NCBI GenBank assembly: GCA_963576725.1
Contig: OY755236.1
Coordinates: 71,766,379-71,830,378, forward strand
DNA: 64,000 nucleotides
DNA from: Azorinus chamasolen
Taxonomy: Eukaryota > Mollusca > Bivalvia > Cardiida > Solecurtidae
Reading direction: 5' to 3'
Part shown: positions 43,501 to 53,611 of the stretch, one piece after another
How the letters are laid out: each line of letters begins with the position of its first letter
How positions within the stretch are numbered: position 1 is the first letter of the stretch
The notes under the pieces: generated by a model
Databases searched by the model: none
The model's input: only the letters and a program-made list of their open reading frames with translations
Told to the model about the DNA's origin: nothing
Program-made: the position numbers and the translations under genes

Positions 43501-46500
43501 ATCAATAACTGCTCAAGGGTTTGGCCTAGGATCTTCAAATTTGCTGTGGTGGTTGGTAATGACCACTAGATGATCCCTATTGTATTTGAGGTCACTAGGT
43601 CAAAGGTCAAGGTCACCATGACCTTAACTGGTAAAATGGTTTCTGATCAATAACTGCTCAAGGGTTTGGCTTAGGATCTTCAAATTTGCTTAGGTGGTTG
43701 GTCATGACAATTAGATGAGCCCTATTGTTTTTGAGGTCACTAGGTCAAAGGTCAAGGTCATCATGACCTTAAATGATGAAATGGTTTCCAATTAATAACT
43801 GCTCAATGGTTTGGTTCGGGATCTTCAAACTTGCTGTGGTAGTTGGCTTGACCACTAGATGACCCCTATTGTATTTGAGGTCACTAGGTCAAAGGTCAAG
43901 GTCACCATGACCTTAAAGGGTGAAATGGTTTGCGATCAATAACTGCTCAAGGGTTTGGCCTAGGATCTTCAAATTTGCTGTGGTGGTTGGTAATGACCAC
44001 TAGATGACCCCTATTGTATTTGAGGTCAAAGGTCAAGGTCACCATGACCTTAACTGGTAAAATGGTTTCTGATCAATAACTGCTCAAGGGTTTGGCTTAG
44101 GATCTTCAAATTTGCTTAGGTGGTTGGTCATGACAACTAGATGAGCCCTATTGTTTTTGAGGTCACTAGGTCAAAGGTCAAGGTCATCATGACCTTAACT
44201 GATGAAATGGTTTCCAATTAATAACTGCTCAATGGTTTGGTTCGGGATCTTCAAACTTGCTGTGGTAGTTGGCTTGACCACTAGATGACCCCTATTGTAT
44301 TTGAGGTCACTAGGTCAAAGGTCAAGGTCACCATGACCTTAAAGGGTGAAATGGATTGCGATCAATAACTGCTCAAGGGTTTGGCTTAGGATCTTCAAAT
44401 TTGCTGTGGTGGTTGGTAATGACCACTAGATGACCCCTATTGTATTTAAGATCACTAGGTCAAAGGTCAAGGTCACCATCACCTTAACTGGTAAAATGGT
44501 TTCTGATCAATAACTGCTCAAGGGTTTGGCTTAGGATCAGGATCTTCAAATTTGCTTAGGTGGTTGGTCATGACAACTAGATGAGCCCTATTGTTTTTTA
44601 GGTCACTAGGTCAAAGGTCAAGGTCATCATGACCTTAACTGATGAAATGGTTTCCAATTAATAACTACTCAATGGTTTGGTACGGGATCTTCAAACTTGC
44701 TGTGGTAGTTGGCTTGACCGGTAGGTGACCCCTATAGTTGTTGAAGTCACTAGGTCAAAGGTCAAGGTCACCATGATCTTAATATGTGAAATGTTTTCAG
44801 ATCAATAAATGATCAGTGGTTTGGCTTAGGATCTTCAAAGTTGCTGTGGTGATTAGTCATGACCGCTAGATGACCTCTATAGTTGAGGTCACTAGATCAA
44901 AGGTCAGGGGGTCTGGGGGGTATACATGTTTTACAAACATCTCTTGTTTTAATTCATTTTTGTAATGCAATATACCCAGAAATTTATATTCTGAAATAAA
45001 CATAATACATTTGTCACTTTCTATCCGAAATATGGTACTATCCAAACACTAGTACACTATCTTTGCATTTTGTAGTTTCATTTTTGGTTTGAAAAGTGCT
45101 TCCTATCCCACCAATTTTTGTGTATTTGACATCCATATATTCTATACTCAATACACACTCAATTTCTTTTGAATATGTTACCAAATGTCTGTGGAAAACT
45201 ATGTTCGTGTTTGCCTCTATGAAATGACACATTTCACCGTTCGAAAAATCCGTGGTTTGAGGCAACCAATTTCGAGTTCCATTTTTTTCGATAAAAGCAC
45301 ATTTTCATAACAGTTATGTCATGTGGACATCTATTAATAAACTTAGAACCTAAATTAATTTAATAAAGTAACTATTTAGATGTTTAGTCTCAGAAAATAA
45401 GATTGTCTTAAACAGAAATTTAGTAGAATCTGACCGTGAAGAAAAAAGCATGTAATGACGACAATGTAATACACCAGAGACATATATGCATACACGAATG
45501 TTTATGTTAAGGAATACAAACGTGCCAAGGTAAATAACACACCATGCTGAGTTTGCTGACCATTTAATCCCTTTTATTGGGGTCACAATTACTCCCTAGG
45601 GCATGCTGCGGTGGTCTTTGATAAGGGGCAACTTACTAAATATAGTGACGTACTACAAAAGGGATACGGCGCTGTGCCTGCCATGATAAACAGGGCAGTA
45701 AATAAGTCAACAACACTGGTTCTTTGAGGCGTCTGGCAAGGACTTATTGACAAAAAATGATAGAAAATGGGGTGGGAAAAAATAAAAATCATCTTTATTC
45801 AGAAATCGGGAGATTTCGTCTCCTAGCCGGGACTTGCGGGAGTTGGGCTCAAATCCGGTAGTCTCCCGCACAATCCGGTAGTTATCACATGTATGGGAGT
45901 GTCGCGTACTATTTATAGGTCAATGTGACCTTGACCTTGGGCTTTATTTACAAAAACACTCGTCTGGAGCATACCTCCTATACGGAATAAGCTAGGATCA
46001 CCAAATATAGTGTGCGAGTTCATCTTTGGTTGGCGGAGTGTCACATACTATTTTTAGGTCAATTTGACTTTGACTTTGAACTTGACCTCATTTGCAAAAA
46101 AGATTGTCTGAAGCATATGTCCTACACTACTTCAGCAAGGATCACCAAATGTGGTGTGTGAGTACATTTTGGGATGGCTGAATGTCGCATACTATTTATA
46201 GGTCAATGTGACCTTGACCTTGAGCTTTATTTACAAAAACACTTGTCCGGAGAATACCTCCTATACGGAAAATATGGTGTGTGAGTACATCTTGGGATGG
46301 CGGAGTGTCGCATACTATTTATAGGTCAAAGTGACCTTGACCTTTGACCTCATTTACAAAAAAAGCTTGTCCGGAAAATGTCTCCTACATTACATCAACT
46401 ATGATCACCAAATATGGTGTGTGAGTACATCTTGGGATGACAGAGTGTCGCATACTATTTATAGGTCAATGTGACCTTGACCTTGGGCTTTATTTATAAA

Positions 46501-47933
46501 ATAAATTTCGTCCGAAGCATACCTCCTATACCGAATCGGCTAGGATCGCCAAATATGGCCTGTGAGTTTGTCTTGGGATGGCGGAGTGTTGCATACTAAT
46601 TTTAGGTTAATGTGACCTTGACGTCATTTACAAAAAAAGCATGTCCGGAGCATATTTCCTACACTACTTCAGCTAAGATAACCAAATATGGTGTGTGTTA
46701 GTACATCTTAGGAGTGTCGCATACTATTTATAGGTCAGTGTGACCATGACCTTGACCTTTAACTTCATCTATAAAAAAGCTTGTCATCCCTACACCGAAT
46801 CAGCTAGGATCACTAAATATGGTGTATGAGTTCATCTTCGGATGGTTGAATGTTGCATACTTTTTGTAGGTCATGTGGCCATGACCTTGATCTTTGACCT
46901 CAAATAAGAAAAAAAGAGTGTCATTTGGTGTTACTTGAGTTCAAATTGTGGTCTTACTATGCAATCTTTACTTTCATTTTGCAGCTGCATATTGCAGGCC
47001 TGCTTACAAAACACATATTGTCAGTGCTTTGCTTTGGGGGCATTTGTCACGTACTGACACATTTTTTGTTCTAGGAGTTATGCCCCTTTGAACTTAGAAA
47101 TCACCAGTTAATAGTGAAGGAAAACCCGGTTTGATGTCGTGTCGACATTTCTTGTTTGTTTATAAAATAATACAGAGTTCATTCTACAGTATCTGTCGTG
47201 ATAAACAGTTTCCCTTCTTCATAATGCCATTGCAAAAAATCAGATTTCAAATATTCATGATGTCATTATATCTTACATGAATATTTATGGATTAAAGGGT
47301 TAATCATCATAAAAGGCATATTGTAACCTGTCTTAAAAAGGTAAAACTATGCAATTCGTTGGGTACAGATCTTATGTGTGTCTGTGTTTGTATTATTTTC
47401 AGGACCCTAGCACCACAGTAACGATACAAGAGTCTGTGAACATGATCTCCTTTGGTACAACTGGATTGAACACTTGGCAGGTTGGTGTTACTGTCTCTTC
47501 TTGGTTTTTTGTCAAGAGTAAAGTGTCATTGCAGTGGTCACTCAAATAGAAACGAAAACTACAAAATTGTAAAAATTTCCCTTTTTTCTAGTAAATTCAT
47601 AGAGGCTAGGTCTAAAAATAGCCTATGAGGAAATAAATTAATGTAGTACAGCCACACTGGCTGAGCTCCCAAAAGGTTACGAAAAGGAGTCAAGAAGATG
47701 TGAATACTGATCTGAAAGGTGTGAAAACACTGCTCAGAATAAAAAATTAGTCAAAGGAACCATTATTATCAATGAGACCAGCACATCATGTTCTCGAATT
47801 TAGGTTTATTGGTATATGGATTATGCCGGTACATTAATGACTATCAATAGAATTTGAGCCGGGACTTGAACATTCCCTCAGAATAGGCAAATGTCTTAGA
47901 AAAACAACTGTCGAAATAACACCGTTAGACTGG

Positions 47934-47964
<31 letters not shown>

Positions 47965-50900
47965 GTGAGCTATTGTGACCGCCTGTCGTCCGTCGTCCGT
48001 CTGTCCGTCTGTCCGTCCGTCCGTCCGTCCGCACTCACCAAAGGGTAGTTGTGTGACTTTTTCTAACTAGTCGCACAAGTAAAATCATTAACCTGGCCAT
48101 CTCTTGTGACATTAACCTGGCCATTTCTTGTGACATTAACCTGGCCAGTTGTGGGACATAGGGTTAGGGTAAGGGTTAGCTTCCAGATCATTCTATTCCA
48201 AAGTTAGAGCCAAAAATAGTTTTACTTGTGGGACTAGTCACACAAGAAAAGATCAAAGGAAAAAGTCACACAACTACCCATTTGTTAGTATGTCCGTCCG
48301 TCTGTCCGTTCACTTTTATTTCAAATGACTTCTTCTCCTAAACCACTGGGAGGATTTCAACCAAATTTCACAGAAATGTACCTTAGGGTGTCCTCTATCA
48401 AGTTTGTTAAAATCATGACCCCCGGGCAAAAAATGGCCCCGCCCCACTACTTTTAAAGGTTTTTTTTTTAAATCTTTAAAAATCTTCTTCTCTGAAACCA
48501 CAATATCTAGAGCTTTGATATTTGGGATATAGCATCATCTAATGGTCCTTTACCAAGTTTGTTCAAATGATGACCCCCGGGCTAAAAATGGCCCTGCCCT
48601 GGGGCTTGTAGTTTTTACATAGACTTATATAGGGAAACCTTTAACAATTTTTTTTCTGAAACCACATAATCTAGAGCTAAGATATTTGGTATGAAGCATC
48701 ACCTAATGTATCACTACCAAGTATGTTCAAATAATGACCCCTGGGCCAAAAATGGCCTCACCCTGGGGTTTTATATTACTTTAACATCAGGAAGCTAGTT
48801 AAAAAAAATTCCTCACAGTTATTTCCCTTGTCCCATCAGCATAGCTATAATGGACAAAGGGAGATAACTGCATTGGAATTCTAGTACTTCCAGAATAGTG
48901 ATTCTATTTGTAACTACTTATAATAAAATGTGGAAGGTGGAACAGTGTAGCTGTTTTAGAAGGCATAGAAACAGATATATCAAATTCCATTTGCAAACAG
49001 CAGACCCTGATCCTATAGGAGCCACCTTATCTGGGTCTACTCTGTTTGCAGATGCATGAAAACAAGTTTATATGATGGAAATTAAGGGTTAAACAGGCTT
49101 TTCTGCAGTTAAAGGGTTATAGCTCTGGGCAGTAAAATCTCTCCAGGTCAATGCATGACTCTTAACCCTTTGCACGCTAGTGGTGAAACTGTGATTACCT
49201 ATGCAAACAGTTTGGATCCAGATGAGAGGCTGCATAATGCAGCGTCTCATCAGGATCCAAACTGTTTGTCATCTTAACCATATTTTTGAAAAAAAATGAA
49301 AGTAAGTTTATTTTAAGAATTGAAGCAGATGACAATAACTTTTTGTTGCAGACGAAACATTAAAGGGATTTGGAAAGGAATGTTGACCTATTAACCCCAT
49401 AGTGTGAGTGCTATACAGCTAGATGTTACCAATGTCTCTCAAATTAGATGTGGGAGATATTGGAAATCCTAAGCTAAGAAAACATGATCATGCATATGCC
49501 CCCCCCCCTTGTTTGCATCCTGATGAGACACTGCATTATCATCTGGATCCACACTGTTTGCATAGGTAATCAAGATGATTATGATGAGAATCATGAGACG
49601 CCACATTATGTGCAAAGAGTTAAATATTTAGGAAAATAATAGGTATTTCTTAAATTAGATAATACCAACAATAGATTCATTTTAATACTTTTAATTAACT
49701 AAAAAATTGTCATTTTAGGAAAAAAATAGGCATTATGCTAGTTACCATATTTAGAATATTAAATATTAAGGAAACTATTAGGTATTTCTTAAATTTAAAT
49801 ACATAACAAACAGTTTGAATCCAAATCACACACCACCTTATGCAGTGTCTGATCTGGAGCCAAACTGTTAGCAATGTGAAATACATCAAACTGTTCAGGA
49901 TTTCGTGTACATATGTATTGAAACCTTTCACAAAGCATCTCATCGGGATCAAAACTGCTTGAAACAGTCATAATTTAACAAGTTCCTTCACATAAACGTG
50001 TTTTCATGCATTTGCAAACAGTAGACCAAGATCAGATGGAATTTAACGGAATTTAATAGATATGTTTTTCCTTCATAACATTACTCAACATCTCATCAAG
50101 AATAGACGGATTTTAAGATATAAACTGCTGGAAACAGTCAATAAACAGGTTTTCACGCATTTGCAAAGTTTACCAGAGTAGACCAAGATCAGACAGACTT
50201 TAATAGAATTTATTTTTTCGATTGCATCAAAGACAATATTTTAATATGACTTTGATTATGTGATTTATGTGATTTATACAATTACAAACAATACTAAGTG
50301 TCTATTAATTAAGCAATCTGACTTAATTACATGTTATACTTAAATTACATTCAACCCTCAACTTTTTCCATCATCTTGTTTGAGTCATTAACTGTAATTA
50401 TCAGTTTTCTGCATATATTTGTTCTCTTTCTATAGGTAGGCCAGTTCAAGCAACCTATAAAGCAATCAATTGATACTGACTATAGTCTAATGCATGCTCC
50501 ATTGAATTACCTGTCTGGCTTGATTGTGGGACTTATTGGAATTTTGTCAACCAAAATGTGGGAGACATTGGAATAAACCGTTAACATTTTAGTTTCACAG
50601 GTCTTTGCACAATGTTATGTTTGTTTCTGCAGTTAATTTATGTGATTGGAAAAAAATAGTTTCATTATGATCATTTATTCTAACAAATTTTATTATGCAA
50701 CTCTTGTTTAATTGCATTTAGTTGAAATTTAGGTGTTTAATAATGTCTTTTCTCCTTGCTACTAATTGTATTTGTTTTAATTTGATTTTTAAAAAAAATA
50801 ATGTCTTTAAGTTAATCAAAATTATTGTCGATCAATAATTAATGTTACTCAAAAAATTAGTAACTCTTCTCTATTTCAATTGTTAAAAAAACTAATGACC

Positions 50901-51813
50901 CTTTTAATTGACTTATCATCAGATATTCACACCTAGAGCTAGAATTATTTCTAAACACCTATTAACCCCTTACCTGTTTGCTTTGACAAAAAATTATCTG
51001 GGACTACTCTGTTTGCTAATGCGTAAAAAATTATTTCCATAAAGAGAAGTTTTAGCTTTGATAAAACCTGTAAAATCAAATCTATATCTTGTCAAATGCA
51101 AACAGAGCAGACCCTGATCAGACAGCTTCTATAGCAGCCGTCTAATCTAGTCTACTCTTATTTTTAATGCGTAAAACACATTATTTTTGTGAAGAGAAGT
51201 TTTTGCTTTGATAAAAACTGTAGAATCAGATCTATATTCCATAGGTGTCGTTTGATCTGGGTCTACTCTGTTTGCTAATGCGTGAAAACAGCTTTATATG
51301 AGGGAAAGGGTTAGAAGATTTTTAAAGATATTTTTATTGGTCATTTCACACAAAAACTGGCATTATGTACTGCCTAGCACTTTATTTGCCTATATACCTG
51401 GATCAAGGTATAATTGCATAGCTTTATTGACGTCATTTGAATTTCTCAAAGACCAGTTTTAGGCATTTTGAGCTAAGGCAAAAATGGCACAAGTTGTAAA
51501 CAGTTTAGATCTTGGTCAACCAGTCACTTGGTATTAGATCTGAATCCAGTTCAAGTTTATTCAGCAGTGAAAGGGTGAAAGCAGTGGACTAAGCTTCTTT
51601 CATCTGCTAGAAATGTTGTCCACTGAAAAATGTCAATATATTACTGTAACTCAGGTGAGCGATATAGGGCCAATGGCCCTCTTGTTTTAAATTGCCATTT
51701 GTGTGGCAACATATTTTTTCAAATTTCAATTTTGACTGGATTTGATTTTTTTTGTAGGCAGCACAGCATCTATCAGAGTGGGCCCTGGAAAACAAACATT
51801 TACTGGTTGGCAA
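37412..51813 (+). CDS. EEF2KMT: EEF2KMT (FAM86), eEF2 lysine methyltransferase, partial: four internal exons
   Basis: The family trimethylates one lysine of translation elongation factor 2 in the cytoplasm, using S-adenosylmethionine. Exons 37412-37552, 38372-38482, 47403-47480 and 51758-51813 have AG acceptors and GT donors and keep one frame: 386 nt, 128 residues. The product matches the N-terminal FAM86 region: TILSEHCKRYPPALSYRRAF, then DEVYEAYTELL, then SVNMISFGTTGLNTWQAAQH, then LSEWALENKHLL. In the human protein (S-T-A-I-ISYGTTGLVTW and AEWAIEN segments) this leads directly into the VLELGSG SAM-binding motif. That motif and the catalytic fold were not found before 64000, so they probably lie to the right. 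The initiator exon upstream of 37412 was not found. Introns are packed with MITEs and tandem arrays. Confidence 0.85.
37560..37817. mobile_element. Family B TTAA MITE eight bases inside an EEF2KMT intron
   Basis: TTAACCCTTTCCCTGCTC to GAAGGAAAGGGTTAA; hairpin GATAGGATGGCTC with GGAGCCATCTGATCTG. Its TTAA overlaps the end of the extended donor region GTAAATATTAA. Confidence 0.85.
37849..38078. mobile_element. Family A TTAA MITE
   Basis: TTAACCCATTCCCTCATATT to GAGGTAATGGGTTAA; perfect palindrome around GCTCCTATAGGAGC with arms of about 35 bp (37904-37976). Confidence 0.9.
38160..38330. repeat. Relative of the CAGAACCTGTCTTAA MITE
   Basis: CCAGGTGGTTGTTTAATGCA and TTTGTCCTGCATTAAGC with a stem around AAGGCAACAACAAGTGCTTT. 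Ends eroded. Confidence 0.5.
38372..38482 (+). CDS. EEF2KMT: EEF2KMT exon (37 codons)
   Basis: Acceptor GATGTGTTTCAG, donor GTAAGT, phase 0. Encodes an acidic helix LEEYEVDICDEVYEAYTELL and ends KTYTI. Confidence 0.85.
38620..38960. repeat. Tandem pair of about 200-bp CpG-rich units
   Basis: CTCGGTAAGTTCCGGTAGTT and CTCGGTAATTTCCGG, GCGCACACGGAAACGCAC and GCGCATACGGAAACGCAC, each after TACGCTCCTTCTTTACTTAT. No gene. Confidence 0.7.
39000..39680. other. Intronic stretch, nothing recognised
   Basis: No repeat or exon called; a 78-codon ORF (39180-39416) has no recognisable motif. Confidence 0.35.
39684..39857. mobile_element. Large palindrome with ATAAGAAATAGTACAGCCCA ends
   Basis: Arms of about 80 bp, nearly continuous: CAGCCCACTTCGGGCCT, ATTGCATTATAGTGACCTAC and their complements, around CAGCCTTCGGCTTCGG. 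Foldback-type, no ORF. Confidence 0.9.
39870..39972. repeat. Truncated family C MITE
   Basis: ATAGCACATTGACATATGAC, CCAGAAACTGTAGAATCATA and GAGCAAACAG only. Confidence 0.55.
39996..40137. repeat. Inverted repeat, 142 bp
   Basis: GACCCGTGCCTGTAAAACTT TGCTCA at the left; TGAGCAAAGTTTTATAGGCA AGGGGTC at the right. The stem is imperfect. Probably a small MITE. Confidence 0.65.
40800..42205. repeat. Tandem array with 300-bp higher-order unit
   Basis: About ten units: CAGCTAGGATCACCAAATAT, GGTGTGTGAGTTCATCTTGG, GATGGCGGAGTGTCGCATAC, CAATGTGACCTTGACCTTGA. Two unit types (GGATGGCAGAGTGTCACTTA and GGATGGCGGAGTGTCGCATA) alternate between about 41030 and 41830, giving a dimeric period near 295 bp. 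Confidence 0.9.
42405..42836. repeat. Pyrimidine-rich low-complexity tract
   Basis: Many TTCTATTCC- and TTATTATT-like words. The 136- and 105-codon ORFs here are low-complexity artefacts. Confidence 0.85.
42831..44950. mobile_element. TATACCCCC-ended element with tandem core
   Basis: Left end TATACCCCCCTTTTG...ATGGGGGTATATTG (terminal hairpin), then a GGTC microsatellite. Right end CTGGGGGGTATACATGTTTT. Nested inside 42206-45895. Confidence 0.75.
42990..44910. repeat. Tandem array, about 13-14 units of 146 bp
   Basis: Unit words: GGTCACTAGGTCAAAGGTCA, AGGTCACCATGACCTTAA, GATCAATAACTGCTCAAGGG, GATCTTCAAATTTGCTGTGG, GACCACTAGATGACCCCTAT. A block of about 430 bp (three units) recurs inside (43480-43900, 43910-44330, 44340-44760), indicating higher-order amplification. 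Confidence 0.93.
44951..45880. other. Interior of the inserted element, no gene seen
   Basis: No motif-bearing ORF. Near its right end GGTAGTCTCCCGCACAATCC precedes the terminal repeat. Confidence 0.4.
45896..46930. repeat. Tandem array, second block
   Basis: Same unit as 40800-42205 (GGAGTGTCGCATACTATTTA, TAGGTCAATGTGACCTTGAC, AAATATGGTGTGTGAGTACA), about seven units, continuing the interrupted array. Confidence 0.9.
47180..47305. repeat. Family C MITE, right half
   Basis: ATATTCATGATGTCATTATA, TCTTACATGAATATTTATGG and AAAGGGTTAA. Confidence 0.6.
47403..47480 (+). CDS. EEF2KMT: EEF2KMT exon (26 codons)
   Basis: Acceptor TTGTATTATTTTCAG, donor GTTGGT, phase 0. Encodes SVNMISFGTTGLNTWQ, the best-conserved FAM86 motif upstream of the SAM-binding fold (I-S-[FY]-G-T-T-G-L-x-T-W). 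Confidence 0.88.
47550..47642. repeat. Family A MITE, right-end fragment
   Basis: AACTACAAAATTGTAAAAAT, TTTTTTCTAGTAAATTCATA, TAAAAATAGCCTATGAGG. Confidence 0.6.
47938..48830. mobile_element. AGCTCACC-type element, left part
   Basis: Starts with the terminal hairpin AGCTCACCTGAGCC/GGCTCAAGGTGAGCT and a CCGTCTGTCCGTCC microsatellite. A nested MITE (48043-48279) follows. Then come three repeats of about 165 bp with TTCTCTGAAACCACAATATC and AATGATGACCCCCGGGC. A matching right end (CTCAGGTGAGCGATATAGGG) is at about 51650. Confidence 0.7.
48043..48279. mobile_element. MITE with GGGTAGTTGTGTGACTTTTT ends, inverted relative to 2875-3111
   Basis: Reverse complement of the 2875-3111 element with near-identical interior (GTGACATTAACCTGGCCA repeated three times). 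It shares the flanking words CACTCACCAA and TTGTTAGTA next to a GTCC microsatellite. Confidence 0.85.
48908..49093. mobile_element. Family B MITE, left end missing
   Basis: ATAAAATGTGGAAGGTGGAA, shortened hairpin CCTATAGGAGCCACC, AAGTTTATATGATGGAAATT and GGGTTAA. Confidence 0.7.
49162..49622. mobile_element. Family D TTAA element (460 bp)
   Basis: Ends TTAACCCTTTGCACGC and ATGTGCAAAGAGTTAA are inverted repeats. Two subterminal hairpins (GTTTGGATCCAGATGAGA / TCTCATCAGGATCCAAAC and a relative at 49515-49560) lie inside. Fragments of this family occur at 49805-49875 and 57220-57290. Confidence 0.8.
49975..50220. repeat. Two family B fragments in tandem
   Basis: GTGTTTTCATGCATTTGCAA ACAGTAGACC and GGTTTTCACGCATTTGCAAA each begin a short B-like segment. 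Confidence 0.55.
50221..50960. other. Intronic AT-rich stretch, nothing recognised
   Basis: No exon with FAM86 similarity and no repeat landmark seen. Confidence 0.4.
50962..51312. mobile_element. Family B element with internal duplication
   Basis: TTAACCCCTTACCTGTTTGC to TATATGAGGGAAAGGGTTA. The block TACTCT...TTTGCTAATGCGT / TTTGATAAAACCTGTA(G)AATCA is repeated about 150 bp apart. Confidence 0.65.
51645..51692. repeat. AGCTCACC-type element, right end
   Basis: CTCAGGTGAGCGATATAGGG, then palindrome GGGCCAATGGCCC and CTCTTGTTTTAA. It lies about 65 bp before an EEF2KMT exon. Confidence 0.7.
51758..51813 (+). CDS. EEF2KMT: EEF2KMT exon (18 codons plus 2 nt)
   Basis: Acceptor TTTTTTTTGTAG, donor GTGAGT; first phase-2 donor of the set. 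Encodes AAQHLSEWALENKHLLVG, equivalent to the human segment just before the SAM-binding motif. The next exon was not found in the remaining 12 kb. Confidence 0.8.
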
Positions 51814-51881
51814 GTGAGTACTGCTAGGTTAACATACAGCCTTTACATAACTCAGAAGAAGAGCATAATTACTTCACTTAG

Positions 51882-52092
51882 AACCCATTTCCTTACTTAA
51901 CCTCTTTGAAGGAATCTACTGAAAAGGGACATTTACTAGAGAAAAGGGAAAATTTAGAATTGTGAAGTTTTGAAACCATTGTGATAAATAGAGCATTTGT
52001 TCCTATGGAGCAAATGTTCTATTTATCACAATGGTTTCAAAAAGTGACTTTTACAGAGGAGTCAAAATGCGTCAGTATGAAGGAATGGGTTA
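51882..52092. mobile_element. Family A MITE, left end decayed
   Basis: GAACCCATTTCCTTACTTAA start, perfect palindrome around GCATTTGTTCCTATGGAGCAAATG (arms 51969-52037), end GAAGGAATGGGTTAA. Confidence 0.82.
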
Positions 52093-52221
52093 ATACACAC
52101 TGTATAATTTGTAATAATATTTGCAATCAGTATTGGCTCCAATAATAAATTGCAAAGAAGACACCATTGAGATTTGGTGTAGGTCATACATTCTCTTGAT
52201 ATCATTTTGTCCAGTAGATTA

Positions 52222-52449
52222 AAGGTTACCCCCCCCCTTTCCTTCATGTAAACACTTTATCATGCATTTGCAAACAGAGTAGACCAAGATCAAACGCTCT
52301 GTTTGCTTAGGATAAAATATAAATCTGATTCAGCAGTTTCTACCTGAGCCAAAATGTCCTGTGTTCATATGCCATAATAAAACATAATCTAATTAATAGT
52401 CATGATGTCATTATTTCTTCCATAAATATTTTGAACAGGTAAAGAGTTA
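52222..52449. mobile_element. Mosaic B/C TTAA MITE
   Basis: Left end is B-like (CCTTTCCTTCATGTAAACAC), right part is C-like (GTGTTCATATGCCATAATAA, GATGTCATTATTTCTTCCAT, AAAGAGTTAA). The central hairpin is lost. Confidence 0.7.
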
Positions 52450-52471
52450 ACCCTTTGACTGTCTTTTATTA

Positions 52472-53405
52472 TACCCCCACAAACGAAGTTTTGGGGAGGT
52501 ATACTGGAGTTACAATGTCCGTCCGTCCGCCTTGATAACTTCCAAAGTATAACAGCTATTGACTTCAAACTTCATATATAGATAGATCACATTGTGGGCA
52601 AGTGCGGCCAACAAGGTTTGTAACTCTGTCTTCAGTATTTTTGGAGTTATTGCCCTTTGTTATTTTTTTTTGTCCTTTGTTATTTTTCAGTTTTCCGGAG
52701 TTTTTTTCTAAACCTTTACAGATATTGAAGTGATATTTGGTATGTGTCTTTATTATAATGAGTTACAGATCAAGTTTGAATTTCGTTACGCTTCATTGAA
52801 TTTTCATGGAAATACAGTGATTTTACTTAGAAATTTTCCGGAAATTCAGGTTTTCCGGAGTTTTTTTCTACACCTTTACAGATATTGAAGTGATATTTGG
52901 TATGTGGCTTTATTATAATGAGTTATGAAGGAAAGGGTTCAGACACATTATCAGCTTAGAAATTACTTAGAAATTTTCCGGAAATTCAGATTTTCCTGAT
53001 TTTTTTCTACACCTTTACAAATATTGAAGTGATATTTGGTATGTGGCTTTATTATAATGAATTACAGATCAAGTTTGAATTTGGTTACGCTTCATTGATT
53101 TTTCACAGAAATACAGCGATTTTACTTAGAAATTTTCCGGAAATTCAGGTTTTCCAGAGTTTTTTTTCTAAACCCTTGCAGATATTGATGTGATATTTGG
53201 TATGTAGCTTTATAATAATGAGTTACAGATCAAGTTTGAATTTTGTTACACTACATTGATTTTTAACGGAATTACAGCATTTTGACTTAGAAATTGTTTA
53301 GGAAATTTCAGGTTTTCCGGAGTTTTTTTCTAAACTGTAGCAGATATTGTAGTGATTTATTTCTATAACCCCCATCTCTGTGTCAAATGTGCTAGTGGGG
53401 GTATT
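52472..53405. mobile_element. TATACCCCC-type element with about five tandem units
   Basis: Left end TATACCCCCACAAACGAAGT TTTGGGGAGGTATA; right end CTAGTGGGGGTATTCATCAC. Units of 120-180 bp share TTTTCCGGAGTTTTTTTCTA, CAGATATTGAAGTGATATTT, GGTATGTGGCTTTATTATAA and TTACTTAGAAATTTTCCGGA. A fragment GAAGGAAAGGGTTCAGACAC at 52926 is MITE-derived. Confidence 0.8.
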
Positions 53406-53611
53406 CATCACCTTAAGTGGTAGTTCTAGTTATTATCTGTAAATTCAAAGTCGTTTTGTTTTTAATTTTCTTCATTTTTGTTTCAAATAACATGTAGTAT
53501 CTTAACAGTTAATCATGATGAGTTTCAACATCTGTCTATATCTGTCTGCTGCATTTCCAAACTGTTCTACAGCACATAACTGTGTGCAGCCATGAGGGAC
53601 TTTTAGAAATA

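Larger units (their letters stand above)
42206..45895. mobile_element. Inserted element with CATACATGTGATAA inverted ends
   Basis: The left end CATACATGTGATAATTTTTT and right end GTTATCACATGTATG are a 14-bp inverted repeat. Flanks AGAGTGTC (42198-42205) and GGAGTGTC (45896-45903) match 7 of 8 bases, as expected of a hAT-type 8-bp duplication inside an array unit. No transposase ORF. Confidence 0.7.
40386..47134. mobile_element. Composite element, CCGGGTTTTTC ends, tandem core split by a later insertion
   Basis: CCGGGTTTTTCACGG near 40389 is inverted at GTGAAGGAAAACCCGG near 47116-47131. The inside is a 150-bp array in two blocks (40800-42205, 45896-46930). The blocks are separated by a 3.7-kb insertion that itself holds another array-bearing element. 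The outer limits are approximate. Confidence 0.55.
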
